Assembly (NCBI GenBank): GCA_947624865.1
Contig: CANQMH010000002.1
Coordinates: 1 to 53,400, forward strand
Length of the DNA stretch: 53,400 nucleotides
From: an uncultured Clostridia bacterium
GTDB taxonomy: Bacteria; Bacillota; Clostridia; Oscillospirales; Acutalibacteraceae
Reading direction: 5' to 3'
In this document: positions 1 to 9,034 of the stretch, piece by piece
Numbering within the stretch: the stretch's first letter is position 1
Layout: each line of letters opens with the position of its first letter
Notes under the pieces: model-generated
Databases searched by the model: none
What the model was told of the DNA's origin: nothing
Seen by the model: only the letters and a program-made list of their open reading frames with translations
Translations under genes and position numbers: made by a program

Positions 1-175
1 TGAAAAGGAGCTTCTTGAAGAAATCAACAAAATGGGATTTGGCCCTGCCGGCCTCGGCGGAAACACGACTGCTCTGGGCGTGAATATAGAAACTTCTCCT
101 ACTCACATTGCAGGAATGCCTGTTGCGGTAAACATCTGTTGTCACGCCGCAAGACACGCAAGCGCCACTATATAA
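1..175 (+). CDS. Fumarate hydratase class I, alpha subunit (C-terminal end only)
   Basis: The gene enters from the left edge, so only its last 57 codons (in frame from base 2) are visible, ending in TAA at 173-175. The visible part contains GPAGLGGNTTALGVNIE, a PTHIAGMPVAVN segment and CCHAARHA. These match the C-terminal signature of the alpha subunit of two-subunit [4Fe-4S] fumarases and L-tartrate dehydratases, which interconvert fumarate and malate. The beta subunit follows 17 bases later, as is usual for this family. Tartrate dehydratase cannot be excluded from the sequence, but a fumarase fits the central-carbon genes elsewhere in the window (PFOR, citrate synthase). Confidence 0.85.
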   Translation, partial: EKELLEEINKMGFGPAGLGGNTTALGVNIETSPTHIAGMPVAVNICCHAARHASATI

Positions 176-192
176 TTAAAGGAGTTTTAAGT

Positions 193-741
193 ATGGCTAA
201 AAGAATTACTCTTCCGATTACGGATGACGACATAAAAAACCTTAAAGCCGGCGACAGCGTTCTGCTTTCGGGAACAATACTGACAGGACGCGACGCCGCA
301 CATAAACGCCTGTATGAGCTGATACAGAGCGGACAGCCTCTGCCGGTTGACATAAAGGGTGAGATAATTTATTATGTAGGACCTGCGCCCGCAAAGCCGG
401 GTTATGCCGTAGGCCCTGCCGGCCCTACATCAAGCTACAGAATGGACAAATATGCCCCGTCGCTTCTTGAGCTTGGACTAAAGGGAATGATCGGGAAGGG
501 AGCAAGAAATAAAGAGGTCGTTAAATCAATCGTAAAAAACAAGTGCATTTATTTTGTGGCTATAGGCGGAGCTGCCGCACTGATAGCAAAGAGCATAAAA
601 TCAGAGGAAATGCTCTGCTACGAGGATTTGGGTACAGAGGCAATCCGCAGATATACTGTTGAGGATTTTCCGTGTATTGTCGCAATTGACAGCGACGGAA
701 ACAACGTATATGAAACCGAACCTGTTAAATACAGAAAATAA
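193..741 (+). CDS. Fumarate hydratase class I, beta subunit
   Basis: This 182-residue protein is the C-terminal (beta) subunit of a heterodimeric class I fumarase; the alpha subunit gene ends just upstream. Family features include the N-terminal LTGRDAAHK segment, the Y-x-GPAPA and GYAVGPAGPTSSYRM segments that help form the substrate site, the GKGA loop and the AIGGAAAL segment near the C-terminus. The start is the ATG at 193, preceded by AAAGGAG. An in-frame start at 139 would run back into the alpha subunit and lacks a ribosome site. A strong terminator follows directly, so this is the last gene of its operon. Confidence 0.9.
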   Translation: MAKRITLPITDDDIKNLKAGDSVLLSGTILTGRDAAHKRLYELIQSGQPLPVDIKGEIIYYVGPAPAKPGYAVGPAGPTSSYRMDKYAPSLLELGLKGMIGKGARNKEVVKSIVKNKCIYFVAIGGAAALIAKSIKSEEMLCYEDLGTEAIRRYTVEDFPCIVAIDSDGNNVYETEPVKYRK

Positions 742-759
742 ATTTATTTGCATTATAGA

Positions 760-793
760 CAGGCGGCAGGAGTTATCCTGCCGCCTGTTTTTA
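760..793 (+). terminator. Intrinsic terminator after the fumarase genes
   Basis: A perfect 10-bp stem (761-770 with 777-786, both arms GC-rich) with a 6-nt loop is followed by GTTTTTAT. Confidence 0.9.
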
Positions 794-834
794 TGCACTT
801 CACACTGTACTGTGCAATATAAATATATCAATTT

Positions 835-2475
835 TCATTTATCATTTCTCAAATCGGTGCGCTTAATTTTTCCGCTGATAGTTTTTGGAAATTCGTCAAC
901 AATTTCAAGAAACTGTATCCACTTGTAAGATGCCATACGCTTGTTGCAGAAGTTCTTAATTTCATTTGCTGTGTTTTTATCATAATAAGTGCCGTCGGTC
1001 ATTTTAACAATTGCCTTGATTGCCTGACCTCTGTCTTTGTCAGGAACTCCGATAACAGCACATTCAAGCACGTTGGGGTACTGCATAATCACATTTTCAA
1101 TTTCAAAAGGTCCTACACGGAAGCCTCTTGTTTTAATCAAATCATCGGCTCTGCCCACATACCAGTAGTAACCATCTTCATCCCTATAGGCTGTATCGCC
1201 TGTATGATAAACGCCTCCGCGCCATACATTTTCATAAAGTTTGGGGTCGCCGTAGTATGACATAAAAATTCCGTACTGTATTTTATCTTTTTGCGGATAT
1301 ACTACCAATTCGCCTGTTTCATTTGCCCCAAGTTCTTTTCCGTTTTCGTCTATGATGTGTATATCATAAAGCGGAGTGGGTTTTCCCATTGAACCGGGTT
1401 TGGCGTAAGAGCCTTTTAAATTTGCAAGCATAAGAACGCATTCGGTCTGACCGAATCCTTCCATAAGATGGATTCCCGTCTGCTCATACACCTTTTCAAA
1501 CACTTCGGAATTGAGCGCTTCCCCGGCGGTCGTAAGGTGTTCAAGCGAACTTAAATCGTATTTGTCCATTCCTCTTTTGATGAAGTATCTGTAAACCGTA
1601 GGCGGTGCGCAGAAAGATGTTACTTTGCAGGATTCCATTATGCGCAGAAGCTTGCCGGGAGAGAATTTGTCAAAATCATAAACCATTACACCGCATCCGC
1701 ACAGCCACTGACCGTATATTTTTCCCCACGAAGCCTTTGCCCAGCCTGTTTCCGCAACAGTTAGGTGAAGTCCGCCTTCCTTTACGCATTGCCAGTATTT
1801 TGCAGTTATAATGTGTCCGAGCGTATATATGTGATTGTGTTCAACCGCCTTAGGATAACCTGTTGTTCCTGATGTAAAATAAATGAGCATAGGCTCTTCG
1901 GCTTTGGTTTCCACTCTTTCAAGCGAGTCGGCTGCTTCTTCAATTTCTTTAGTGAGGTCAATTGTTCCGAAAATCTTTCTTCTTACAACAAAAACTTTTT
2001 CAAGCGTGTTCGGCTGAGAAGCAACAGCAAGCACATCTTCCGCGGTGTTTTCGTCGGGAGTACATACCGCCGCCTTGATTTCTGCGGTATTGACGCGGTA
2101 TGAAATATCGCTTTGTGTAAGAAGATGTGTTGCAGGAATTATTACTGCGCCAAGCTTGTGAAGCGCAGGTGCAATGTACCAGTATTCGTAATTTCGCTTT
2201 AAAATAACAAGTACCTTGTCGCCTTTTTTAATACCGCGGTTTCTGAAAACATTAGCCGCTTTGTTGCTCAAACGGCTTATATCCGCAAATGTAAAAATTT
2301 TTTTTTCTTTTTCGGGGTTTGTCCATAAGACGGCGGTATCATTAGGCGCGACCTCTGCCATTTTATCAACTACGTCGTAGCCGAAGTTGTAATTTTTGGG
2401 AAATTCAAGTTCAAAATCAATGAGATTTCCGTTCTCATCAAGTGTTTCTTTGCAAAAGTTTTTATATAACTGCAT
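835..2475 (-). CDS. AMP-forming acyl-CoA synthetase
   Basis: This 546-residue member of the ANL (AMP-binding) superfamily activates a carboxylic acid to its acyl-AMP and then its CoA thioester. The signature P-loop YFTSGTTGYPKA lies near residue 205, GFGQTE near 345, YHTGD near 425, and the C-terminal lysine motif TISGKIKR near 530. The domain order and length are closest to the acetate/medium-chain (MACS-like) group; the substrate cannot be read from the sequence. The start is the ATG at 2475, with AAAGGA 9 bases upstream; a longer reading to 2535 adds a residue stretch untypical of the family. It is transcribed alone, convergent with the fumarase operon. Confidence 0.88.
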   Translation of the reverse strand: MQLYKNFCKETLDENGNLIDFELEFPKNYNFGYDVVDKMAEVAPNDTAVLWTNPEKEKKIFTFADISRLSNKAANVFRNRGIKKGDKVLVILKRNYEYWYIAPALHKLGAVIIPATHLLTQSDISYRVNTAEIKAAVCTPDENTAEDVLAVASQPNTLEKVFVVRRKIFGTIDLTKEIEEAADSLERVETKAEEPMLIYFTSGTTGYPKAVEHNHIYTLGHIITAKYWQCVKEGGLHLTVAETGWAKASWGKIYGQWLCGCGVMVYDFDKFSPGKLLRIMESCKVTSFCAPPTVYRYFIKRGMDKYDLSSLEHLTTAGEALNSEVFEKVYEQTGIHLMEGFGQTECVLMLANLKGSYAKPGSMGKPTPLYDIHIIDENGKELGANETGELVVYPQKDKIQYGIFMSYYGDPKLYENVWRGGVYHTGDTAYRDEDGYYWYVGRADDLIKTRGFRVGPFEIENVIMQYPNVLECAVIGVPDKDRGQAIKAIVKMTDGTYYDKNTANEIKNFCNKRMASYKWIQFLEIVDEFPKTISGKIKRTDLRNDK

Positions 2476-2727
2476 ACTGTGCCATCCTTTACTTATTATC
2501 AATATACATTTTATAACAATACATAGCAGAAGCACAAGAGCAGCATTTATGCTAAATAAACTGATATTATTGTAATTTATTCAGGGTAGGAATATCGTTA
2601 TTCAAAATAATGGAAATTTTATAAAGTAAATTTATATTTTGAATTAACAAAGCATAATTTTAGAAAAATTCAATTATTTAAAGCAATAAATCATAACATA
2701 ATAATATTTCCTCGCAAACAAGAACAA
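2476..2727. other. AT-rich gap between acyl-CoA synthetase and spoVAE
   Basis: This gap carries the leader and presumed promoter of the acyl-CoA synthetase on the minus strand. A weak TTGTGC / TATAAA pair 16 bp apart sits about 40 bases upstream of its start. No coding sequence is visible. Confidence 0.4.
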
Positions 2728-2760
2728 TAAAAAGCGATAGTTTGAAAACTACCGCTTTTA
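2728..2760 (-). terminator. Terminator of spoVAE
   Basis: On the minus strand a 13-bp stem with one G-U pair (arms 2731-2743 and 2747-2759) lies 30 bases after the spoVAE stop. The T-tract that follows is short. Confidence 0.65.
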
Positions 2761-2790
2761 GGTGTGTTAGATATTTTTCAGTGTTTAGTA

Positions 2791-3144
2791 TTACTTATCT
2801 CCCGATTTTGTACAAAGAGCCGCAATAAGACCGAAGAATACGGCGGCGGCAATTCCTCCTGCGGCGCTTGTAAGTCCGCCTGTCAGTATTCCGAGAGCTC
2901 CGTCGGCTTTCAGAGCTTCCTTAACGCCCTCGCTCATAAGGAATCCAAATCCGCTTATGGGCACCGACGCTCCTGCGCCTGCAAAATCAACAAGGGGCTT
3001 GTACAATCCTATCGCTCCGAGAATTACCCCTGCAACAACGAACCCTGTCAGTATTCTTGCAGGAGTAAGCTTGGTTTTATCTATTAATATTTGTCCGACA
3101 ACGCAAATTAGACCGCCTACCCAAAAGGCATTAAGATAGTCCAT
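2791..3144 (-). CDS. spoVAE: Stage V sporulation protein AE (SpoVAE)
   Basis: This 117-residue, very hydrophobic protein matches SpoVAE of the SpoVA channel, which moves dipicolinic acid into the forespore and releases it on germination. Family features are the N-terminal YLNAFWVGGLICVVGQ segment, K-LTPARILTGFVV, the AGAGASVPISGFG loop, and KEALKADGALGILTGG followed by a final membrane helix. The length is normal. SpoVAC and SpoVAD normally sit immediately beside spoVAE, but here the gene stands alone: its upstream neighbour is divergent and downstream is an unrelated gene. The ribosome site (GAAAGAAG) is weak. Its presence indicates a spore-forming lineage. Confidence 0.93.
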   Translation of the reverse strand: MDYLNAFWVGGLICVVGQILIDKTKLTPARILTGFVVAGVILGAIGLYKPLVDFAGAGASVPISGFGFLMSEGVKEALKADGALGILTGGLTSAAGGIAAAVFFGLIAALCTKSGDK

Positions 3145-3326
3145 TTAAACACTTCTTTCCGATTGTTTTGTCATTATCAATAAATATTATTTTCAAATTT
3201 TGTTTAATAATTCCTCACTCTAAAAATTAATGTGATGAAAAATTGAATATTTGTGAGTTGAAATTGATTTTTTTATATTTTATCTACACAAAATATAAAT
3301 TTTATAGTATAATTTATAATGTTTAA

Positions 3327-3354
3327 ATCCGTCCTTAATCGACGCTTGACGGAT
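3327..3354 (+). promoter_or_regulatory. Leader of the Gld-type ABC operon (promoter and hairpin)
   Basis: A TATAAT box at 3308-3313, with a poor -35, is followed by a 7-bp hairpin (ATCCGTC 3327-3333 with GACGGAT 3348-3354) in the presumed 5' leader. The hairpin ends about 17 bases before the AAGGAG ribosome site. Confidence 0.45.
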
Positions 3355-3387
3355 GATACATATTAATTTTAAGGAGTGAAAGGTCAC

Positions 3388-4356
3388 ATGGTCGAGGTTA
3401 AAAACCTTTCGAAGTTTTATGGCGACATAAGGGCCGTTGACGACATCAGCTTCACCGTAGAAACAGGCGAAGTTCTCGGATTTCTCGGACCGAACGGTGC
3501 GGGAAAATCCACAACAATGAATATGATAACGGGTTATATCTCATCAACAAGCGGTACCGTTACCATTGACGGCTGCGAAATTCTTGATGACCCCAAGAAA
3601 ACAAAGCAGAAAATCGGGTATCTTCCTGAAATTCCGCCGTTATATGTTGATATGACGGTCAGAAAGTATCTGGAATTTATGTTTGACTTGAAAAAGGTAA
3701 GGCTTCCAAAAAAAGAGCATATTGAAGAGGTTATGCGTTTGGTTCGCATAAGCGAGCAGTCGGAACGTATCATCAAAAACTTGTCAAAAGGTTTTCGCCA
3801 GCGCGTAGGCTTTGCTCAGGCATTGCTCGGCAATCCGCCTGTGCTTATTCTTGATGAGCCTACGGTAGGTCTTGACCCAAAACAGATTATTGAAATAAGA
3901 AAGCTTATAAAAAGTTTAGGCAAGAAGCACACGGTTATTTTTTCATCACACGTGCTTTCGGAAATTTCTGCAACGTGCGACAGGATTATTGTGATTTCCA
4001 ATGGAAAAATAGTTGCCGACGCAAAGACAGACGAACTTTCAACTTCTGTTTCGGGTGAGCAGAAGCTTGCTCTTCAGATTGAGGGTATTTCTGCAAATAT
4101 AATATCAGCAATTAAGAAAATTCCTGCGGTAACGCGTATTTCCAAAACTCAGGATATGAGCGAAAACACGGCCAAGTATATGGTTGAATATGAAAAAGGC
4201 ACTGACATACGCAAAGAAGTATTTAATGCTATGGCAAGAATTGACTGTCCTATACTTGATATGCAGTCAGGCAACGAAACGCTTGAAGATATGTTCCTCA
4301 AGCTTACTTCGTCTGTGCAGTCAGGTACAGTAGTCGAAAAGGGAGGTATTAACTGA
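3388..4356 (+). CDS. ABC transporter ATP-binding protein (GldA-like)
   Basis: This 322-residue ATPase subunit has Walker A GPNGAGKST near residue 38, a signature segment LSKGFRQRVGFAQAL near 133, Walker B VLILDEPT near 156 and the switch histidine in SSHVLSE near 190. A C-terminal extension of about 100 residues is typical of the GldA/CcmA-like ABC-2 group. It powers the permease encoded next, with which it overlaps by one base (TGATG). The ATG at 3388 is preferred: the GTG at 3376 overlaps the AAGGAG ribosome site itself. With the next three genes it forms one operon whose substrate is unknown. Confidence 0.9.
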   Translation: MVEVKNLSKFYGDIRAVDDISFTVETGEVLGFLGPNGAGKSTTMNMITGYISSTSGTVTIDGCEILDDPKKTKQKIGYLPEIPPLYVDMTVRKYLEFMFDLKKVRLPKKEHIEEVMRLVRISEQSERIIKNLSKGFRQRVGFAQALLGNPPVLILDEPTVGLDPKQIIEIRKLIKSLGKKHTVIFSSHVLSEISATCDRIIVISNGKIVADAKTDELSTSVSGEQKLALQIEGISANIISAIKKIPAVTRISKTQDMSENTAKYMVEYEKGTDIRKEVFNAMARIDCPILDMQSGNETLEDMFLKLTSSVQSGTVVEKGGIN

Positions 4357-5060
4357 TGGGTGCAATTTTAAGAAGAGAGCTTTCCTCATACTTTAATTCT
4401 GCTATTGCTTATGTAGTAATGGCTGTTTACTTTTTCTTTTCAGGACTTTTCTTTTATTCGTACTGCTTTGAGGGCAACACGTCAAGCCTTGCAGGAGTTT
4501 ACGGCAATATGTTTGTTATTATCCTGTTTGTTATCCCTATAATTACAATGAAAACATTTGCAGAGGAAAAACGTCAGAAAACCGATCAGGCTTTGCTGAC
4601 CGCTCCCGCAAGCCTTACCGAGATCGTTTTAGGCAAGTTTTTGGGAGCATTTATACTTTATGCAATTTGCTGCTGTATTTTTCTTGTATACGCAGTTGTG
4701 ATTTCTTTCTTTGTTGCTCCCGACTGGGCAACCATTATTTGTACATTTATCGGAATTTTGCTTCTGGGTGCGTCGCTCATAGCCATTAATGTGTTTATTT
4801 CGGTACTTACGGAAAGTATGATTATAGCTGCAATTGCTGGTATGGGCGTGGGACTTGTAATCTATATGATGAACTATTTGATCAATATGCTTACAATTGA
4901 GTGGATTACATTTATACTTGATAAAATTGACTTTGTGAATTACTATTCAAACTTTACATATGGAATTCTTAATATTACAGACATTGTATTTTTCCTTAGC
5001 GTAACAGGATTGTTTCTGTTCTTTACGGTTCGCGCTCTGGAGAAAAGACGCTGGAGCTGA
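4356..5060 (+). CDS. ABC-2 type permease (GldF-like)
   Basis: This 234-residue integral membrane protein has about six membrane helices. The N-terminus is RRELSSYFNSAIAYVVM, and the segment TMKTFAEEKRQKTDQALLTAP is the typical cytoplasmic coupling loop of GldF/ABC-2 permeases. It pairs with the upstream ATPase. The start overlaps the ATPase stop, suggesting translational coupling. In Bacteroidetes the Gld ABC proteins are linked to gliding, but clostridial homologues occur in non-gliding organisms and their cargo is not established. Confidence 0.88.
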   Translation: MGAILRRELSSYFNSAIAYVVMAVYFFFSGLFFYSYCFEGNTSSLAGVYGNMFVIILFVIPIITMKTFAEEKRQKTDQALLTAPASLTEIVLGKFLGAFILYAICCCIFLVYAVVISFFVAPDWATIICTFIGILLLGASLIAINVFISVLTESMIIAAIAGMGVGLVIYMMNYLINMLTIEWITFILDKIDFVNYYSNFTYGILNITDIVFFLSVTGLFLFFTVRALEKRRWS

Positions 5061-5074
5061 GGGAGGTCGTTAAA

Positions 5075-6658
5075 ATGAGCGAAGAAAATAAGAACATTGA
5101 TGAAATTAATGAAATTAATACTTCCGAAGCTGAAACGGATATAAAAGAGAAAAAAGAAAAAAAGCCGAAAAAAAGCAAAAAAAGCGGCGGAGTCAAGGCT
5201 TTTCTCAAGTCAAGAAAGGCGCGTCACGGCTCAATTGCAATAGCGATTATTGCAGTAGTTATTGCGCTGGTAATAGTGCTTAATATTGTAGTTGGGCTTC
5301 TTACGGAAAGATTTCCTGCAATGAAGATAGATTTAACGGCTAACCAGTCGTTTGCTTTGCAGGAGGACACCGTAGATTACGTTTCACACCTCGACAAGGA
5401 AGTGACCGTGTATATACTTATGCCTGAAACAAGCTTTGATAATCAGGGTACATACTTTGTCCAGGCAAAAAATCTCATCGACAAAATGAAGAGTGATTCA
5501 GACGGAAAAATAAATATTAAATACGTTGACCTTACAACAAATCCTACATTTACTTCTAATTATCCGAGTGTTGACTGGGACACTACAAGCAATAACTATC
5601 TTGCGATTGTTGAATGCGGAAAGCAGTATAAGGTGCTTACTCTTGAGGATTGCTTTGAGTATGACCAGGAAACATACAGCTACTACGGCTCGTATCAGTT
5701 TACCGGAACGACAATTGAGCAGGCGCTTGTAACTGCAATGCTTTATGTTACAACAGACGACAAAGTGCTTGTCAATATGATTACGGGAAATCAGGAGCAG
5801 GACTATTCGGGAATGGTTACGCTTCTTGAGAACAATGCATATGAGGTAAATGAGGTTCGTCTTGTTACTCAGAATATTGACGACAAAGCGGAAATTGTTG
5901 TGCTGTATGCTCCTGCTGTTGACCTTGATGAAAGTGCGACTGAGAAAATCTCGGAATGGCTCGATAATGACGGAAAGTACGGAAGAACTCTGATTTATGT
6001 TCCGAGCGCCGAAAAGGTTGATACGCCGAATCTTGACGCATTGCTTGAAGAATGGGGAATGAAGATAAACGGCGGATATGTTTTTGAAACAAGCGGCGAT
6101 TATCGTGTGAGTAATTCATCTCCGTATGCGTTTATTGTAGATTATACCGACTATTATAAAGAAGGATTAAAAAATCCTAATATCCCCGTGGTTGTATCTG
6201 ATGCACACGATATTATAATTAATGATGACGAAATGGCTCATGCATTGCTTAAAACTTCTGATAATGCAGGAGTTTATCCTTATGACGCTGACGAGAAATG
6301 GAATTATCAGGACGCTATTACGGGTGAGCCGCTCAACATCGGTGCAGAGGGTGTTAAAACTAACAATGACGAGAAGTCATCAAGAGTTGTTGTGTTCGGC
6401 TCATATATGATGTTTGACTCAACAATAATGCAGTACAACAGTTATAACAACTCGGCTTACTTTATGAATGTTGTTAATACGGCAGCGGACCGTGATAATA
6501 TGGGAATAACCATTGAAAGCAAATCGCTTGAAAGCGCAGAGCTTGGTGTTACAGACGTAACAACAAAGAATATTATGTTTGCGCTGTTTGTGTTTATAAT
6601 CCCGGCAGCTATCCTTGTTACGGGTCTTGTTGTATGGCTTCGCAGGAGGAACAGATAA
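5075..6658 (+). CDS. GldG-like ABC-associated protein (ABC_transp_aux type)
   Basis: This 527-residue protein has a highly charged cytoplasmic N-terminus (KEKKEKKPKKSKKS, about residues 25-40), a membrane helix near 53-77, a large extracytoplasmic part and a C-terminal membrane helix (FALFVFIIPAAILVTGLVVW) with an arginine-rich tail. It follows the GldG pattern: a family segment DLTANQSFAL after the first helix, then a putative intracellular/extracellular auxiliary domain of about 250 residues. It overlaps the next gene by one base. The partner DUF4340 protein completes a common clostridial four-gene set. Confidence 0.85.
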   Translation: MSEENKNIDEINEINTSEAETDIKEKKEKKPKKSKKSGGVKAFLKSRKARHGSIAIAIIAVVIALVIVLNIVVGLLTERFPAMKIDLTANQSFALQEDTVDYVSHLDKEVTVYILMPETSFDNQGTYFVQAKNLIDKMKSDSDGKINIKYVDLTTNPTFTSNYPSVDWDTTSNNYLAIVECGKQYKVLTLEDCFEYDQETYSYYGSYQFTGTTIEQALVTAMLYVTTDDKVLVNMITGNQEQDYSGMVTLLENNAYEVNEVRLVTQNIDDKAEIVVLYAPAVDLDESATEKISEWLDNDGKYGRTLIYVPSAEKVDTPNLDALLEEWGMKINGGYVFETSGDYRVSNSSPYAFIVDYTDYYKEGLKNPNIPVVVSDAHDIIINDDEMAHALLKTSDNAGVYPYDADEKWNYQDAITGEPLNIGAEGVKTNNDEKSSRVVVFGSYMMFDSTIMQYNSYNNSAYFMNVVNTAADRDNMGITIESKSLESAELGVTDVTTKNIMFALFVFIIPAAILVTGLVVWLRRRNR

Positions 6659-8202
6659 TGAAAAAGAATAAAAAAGTATTAATTATAGTATCCGCGGCGG
6701 CAGTTCTTCTCGTAGGACTTATGCTGCTCCTGATATTTATGCCTAAAGGCGACAGTCAGGACGCCGCAACCTATGACGAGGGTATCAGTATGAGTACCTC
6801 TACTGATAAAAACGGCGTTCATCAGGCAGTAATCAATACTGATGAGAACGGTAACATTGAAAACAACAGTTACGGTACTTTGCTTGAATATGTGCCATCA
6901 GATATCTCTGAAGTAAAGGTTGAAAATGATTCAGGAACAATAGAAGTTATATCGCATACCCCTACAAACGAAAAAGGAGAAACTAAAGCTACTCAATACA
7001 AAATAAAGGGATTTGAGGATTTTGAGCTTCAGTCAGGTGCTCCAGATGATATTGCAACAGATGCCGCTAAGCTTGAGTTTTCACAGGTTGTAACACTTGA
7101 AAAGGACAAAGCTTCTGATTATGGCTTTGACAAGCCGCAGGCTACTGTAAATGTTACATATACTGACAAGACAAAGGCTGTAATAATTGTGGGTGACGAC
7201 GCTCCTCAGGGTGCCGGAACCTATGTAAAATTCGGCAGCAGCGATACAATTTATCTTGTTTCCACCGATGCGGTAGATTCATTTAAATACAGCCTCACGG
7301 ATATGATAAGTCTTACAATCAACTCGTCTGCGGACGACAATGAAAACAGCCAGGCATCATCCATAACACTTTCAGGCTCTAATTTTGCAGACAGCATTGA
7401 ACTTGTGCCGAATACCGACGACAAAAATTCAGCATCATATCTTATGACAAAGCCGAGCAAGGGATATGCAAATGAGAGCGAGAGCAGTCTTGTAGAGGGT
7501 GCAATAAGAGATCTTTATGCCGATAGCGTGAGGATGGTCAATCCGTCGTCAAGCCAGCTCTCGTCACTTGGACTTTCAACACCGTATGCCGAAGTAAAGG
7601 CTGTTTATCCAGATATAACGGTTGATATTATCAGCGCCAAGCCCGACGGCGACGGAAATGTGTTTATTATGGAAAAGGGCGGCAAGGTTGTATATTGTAT
7701 GGCTTCGTCAAAACTTCCGTGGGTAACTACAAGCTATGAGAAGCTTGTGAGCGAATATGTGCTGAACCCCAATATGAGTTCGTTGTCGAATATGTCGGTA
7801 AACAACGGCAAAAGGACATATGATTTTAAACTCAGTTCAAAGGAAGTTACCACTACCGATAACGAGGGAAGCGAAACCACATCTACAACAACGACGGTGC
7901 AGTACGGAAAAGATGAAATTGAGCTTTCATACTTCTCTACGTTCTTCCAGAATATCGCTCTTACACAGCTTGCAGATGTTTCGTCAGGCAGTGTCAGCGG
8001 AACACCTGTGTTCTCGGTGACTTATACTTACTCTTCTGACAACAGCAGCGATACGGTAGATTTCTATTCAACAGGTGAAAACCGTTATGTTGCCGCTTTA
8101 AACGGAAAGGCTGTAGGACACGTTCACAAGGCAGGTATTAACAAGCTGATTAATCAGGCTGACCAAATTGCAAACAACAAACAAGTTGATTCTCTAAGCT
8201 GA
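6658..8202 (+). CDS. DUF4340 domain-containing protein
   Basis: This 514-residue protein has an N-terminal anchor helix (VLIIVSAAAVLLVGLMLLLIF) and a long exported region rich in Ser, Thr, Asp and Asn. The region around residues 100-300 fits DUF4340, a family that co-occurs with GldG-like ABC proteins. The start is the ATG at 6658, overlapping the GldG stop (TAATG). An upstream in-frame start at 6634 lies inside that gene and is less likely. It is last in its operon, before a very strong terminator. The function is unknown; a role with the ABC complex at the cell surface is inferred from linkage. Confidence 0.82.
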   Translation: MKKNKKVLIIVSAAAVLLVGLMLLLIFMPKGDSQDAATYDEGISMSTSTDKNGVHQAVINTDENGNIENNSYGTLLEYVPSDISEVKVENDSGTIEVISHTPTNEKGETKATQYKIKGFEDFELQSGAPDDIATDAAKLEFSQVVTLEKDKASDYGFDKPQATVNVTYTDKTKAVIIVGDDAPQGAGTYVKFGSSDTIYLVSTDAVDSFKYSLTDMISLTINSSADDNENSQASSITLSGSNFADSIELVPNTDDKNSASYLMTKPSKGYANESESSLVEGAIRDLYADSVRMVNPSSSQLSSLGLSTPYAEVKAVYPDITVDIISAKPDGDGNVFIMEKGGKVVYCMASSKLPWVTTSYEKLVSEYVLNPNMSSLSNMSVNNGKRTYDFKLSSKEVTTTDNEGSETTSTTTTVQYGKDEIELSYFSTFFQNIALTQLADVSSGSVSGTPVFSVTYTYSSDNSSDTVDFYSTGENRYVAALNGKAVGHVHKAGINKLINQADQIANNKQVDSLS

Positions 8203-8224
8203 ACTTAATTTATAAAATTAATAG

Positions 8225-8268
8225 AAACAGGTCGGAAAGGTGCTTCCCTTTCCGACCTGTTTGTTTTA
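8225..8268 (+). terminator. Terminator of the Gld-type ABC operon
   Basis: A perfect 16-bp stem (8225-8240 with 8247-8262) is followed by TTTGTTTT. Confidence 0.93.
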
Positions 8269-8303
8269 GCAAATGTATTCTTAAAAAATATTTTAAATTA
8301 ATT

Positions 8304-8882
8304 TTATGCTGCGGTTGCAGCTGCCGCAGTCTGACGTTTTTTGATATCTTTTCTGAACAACAGCTTGAATACTTTGCGTATAAGAGGCTGAATGAAAAAC
8401 ATCTGGCTGAAAAATGCAAACGGCAGGTTAAAGCAAACAAGCTTGAACCAGATTGCTAACAGATTTATAATGTCAAAACCGCTGTAGTAGGGATAATACA
8501 GAAATGCTGCAATAAAACTCATTGCAGGGCACATAAGTCCTACTGTTGCGCTGATTATTGCGCTTTCAAAAATAACGGGGTGGGTGTCTTTCGGATTAAA
8601 AATCTTTGAGGCAAGCTTAAATGAGCAGGGACTGCCCATAAGAACTTCAAGACAGTATGCAAGCACGAACTCTACAATCACAACAAACCAAATCGGCACA
8701 TATGTACCGAACATATAAACTCCGCCTTGCTTGTAAATAGCTTCAAGAACACTCTGGGTTCCGTTTACCTCCATTAAAGTGCTGCCGTTGACAACATACA
8801 GGCTGAAGAACACAAAAGCGTGAACTGTTACTATCACCGTCAAAAAGGCAAAAACCATTCTCTGAAATTGATTTCTTGGCAT
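8304..8882 (-). CDS. DUF2798 membrane protein
   Basis: This 192-residue protein has about four membrane helices arranged as two similar halves. Each half starts with a hydrophobic run after a basic segment (for example MPRNQFQRMVFAFLTVIVTVHAF in the first half), as seen in DUF2798 proteins. It ends in an alanine/threonine-rich tail. The start is the ATG at 8882, with AAGGAG 7 bases upstream. A consensus promoter and a long folded leader precede it, so expression is probably controlled through the RNA. The function of the family is not established. Confidence 0.75.
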   Translation of the reverse strand: MPRNQFQRMVFAFLTVIVTVHAFVFFSLYVVNGSTLMEVNGTQSVLEAIYKQGGVYMFGTYVPIWFVVIVEFVLAYCLEVLMGSPCSFKLASKIFNPKDTHPVIFESAIISATVGLMCPAMSFIAAFLYYPYYSGFDIINLLAIWFKLVCFNLPFAFFSQMFFIQPLIRKVFKLLFRKDIKKRQTAAAATAA

Positions 8883-8921
8883 AAATAATCTCCTTATAAT
8901 TGGTATCAAGACAAAAAAAGA

Positions 8922-9001
8922 GACACAATATCGCGTATGCGAAAATCCGATTTTAACATATGTACCGTAATCAGATTTACGTGCATAGCACTACTTGTGT
9001 C
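8922..9001 (-). promoter_or_regulatory. Candidate riboswitch-like structured leader of the DUF2798 gene
   Basis: On the minus strand an outer 7-bp stem (8995-9001 with 8922-8928) encloses three hairpins. They are GTGC-ATA-GCAC (8981-8991), a 10-bp stem with one G-U pair and a 16-nt loop (8969-8978 with 8943-8952), and TCGC-GTAT-GCGA (8931-8942). Together they form a four-way junction. The outer stem is followed at once by TCTTTTTTTG, so it could act as a terminator. It matches no riboswitch class I can recognise; the ligand is unknown. Confidence 0.55.
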
Positions 9002-9034
9002 GTTTATGTTTTGTCTTATTAAATTTGCTCCAAA

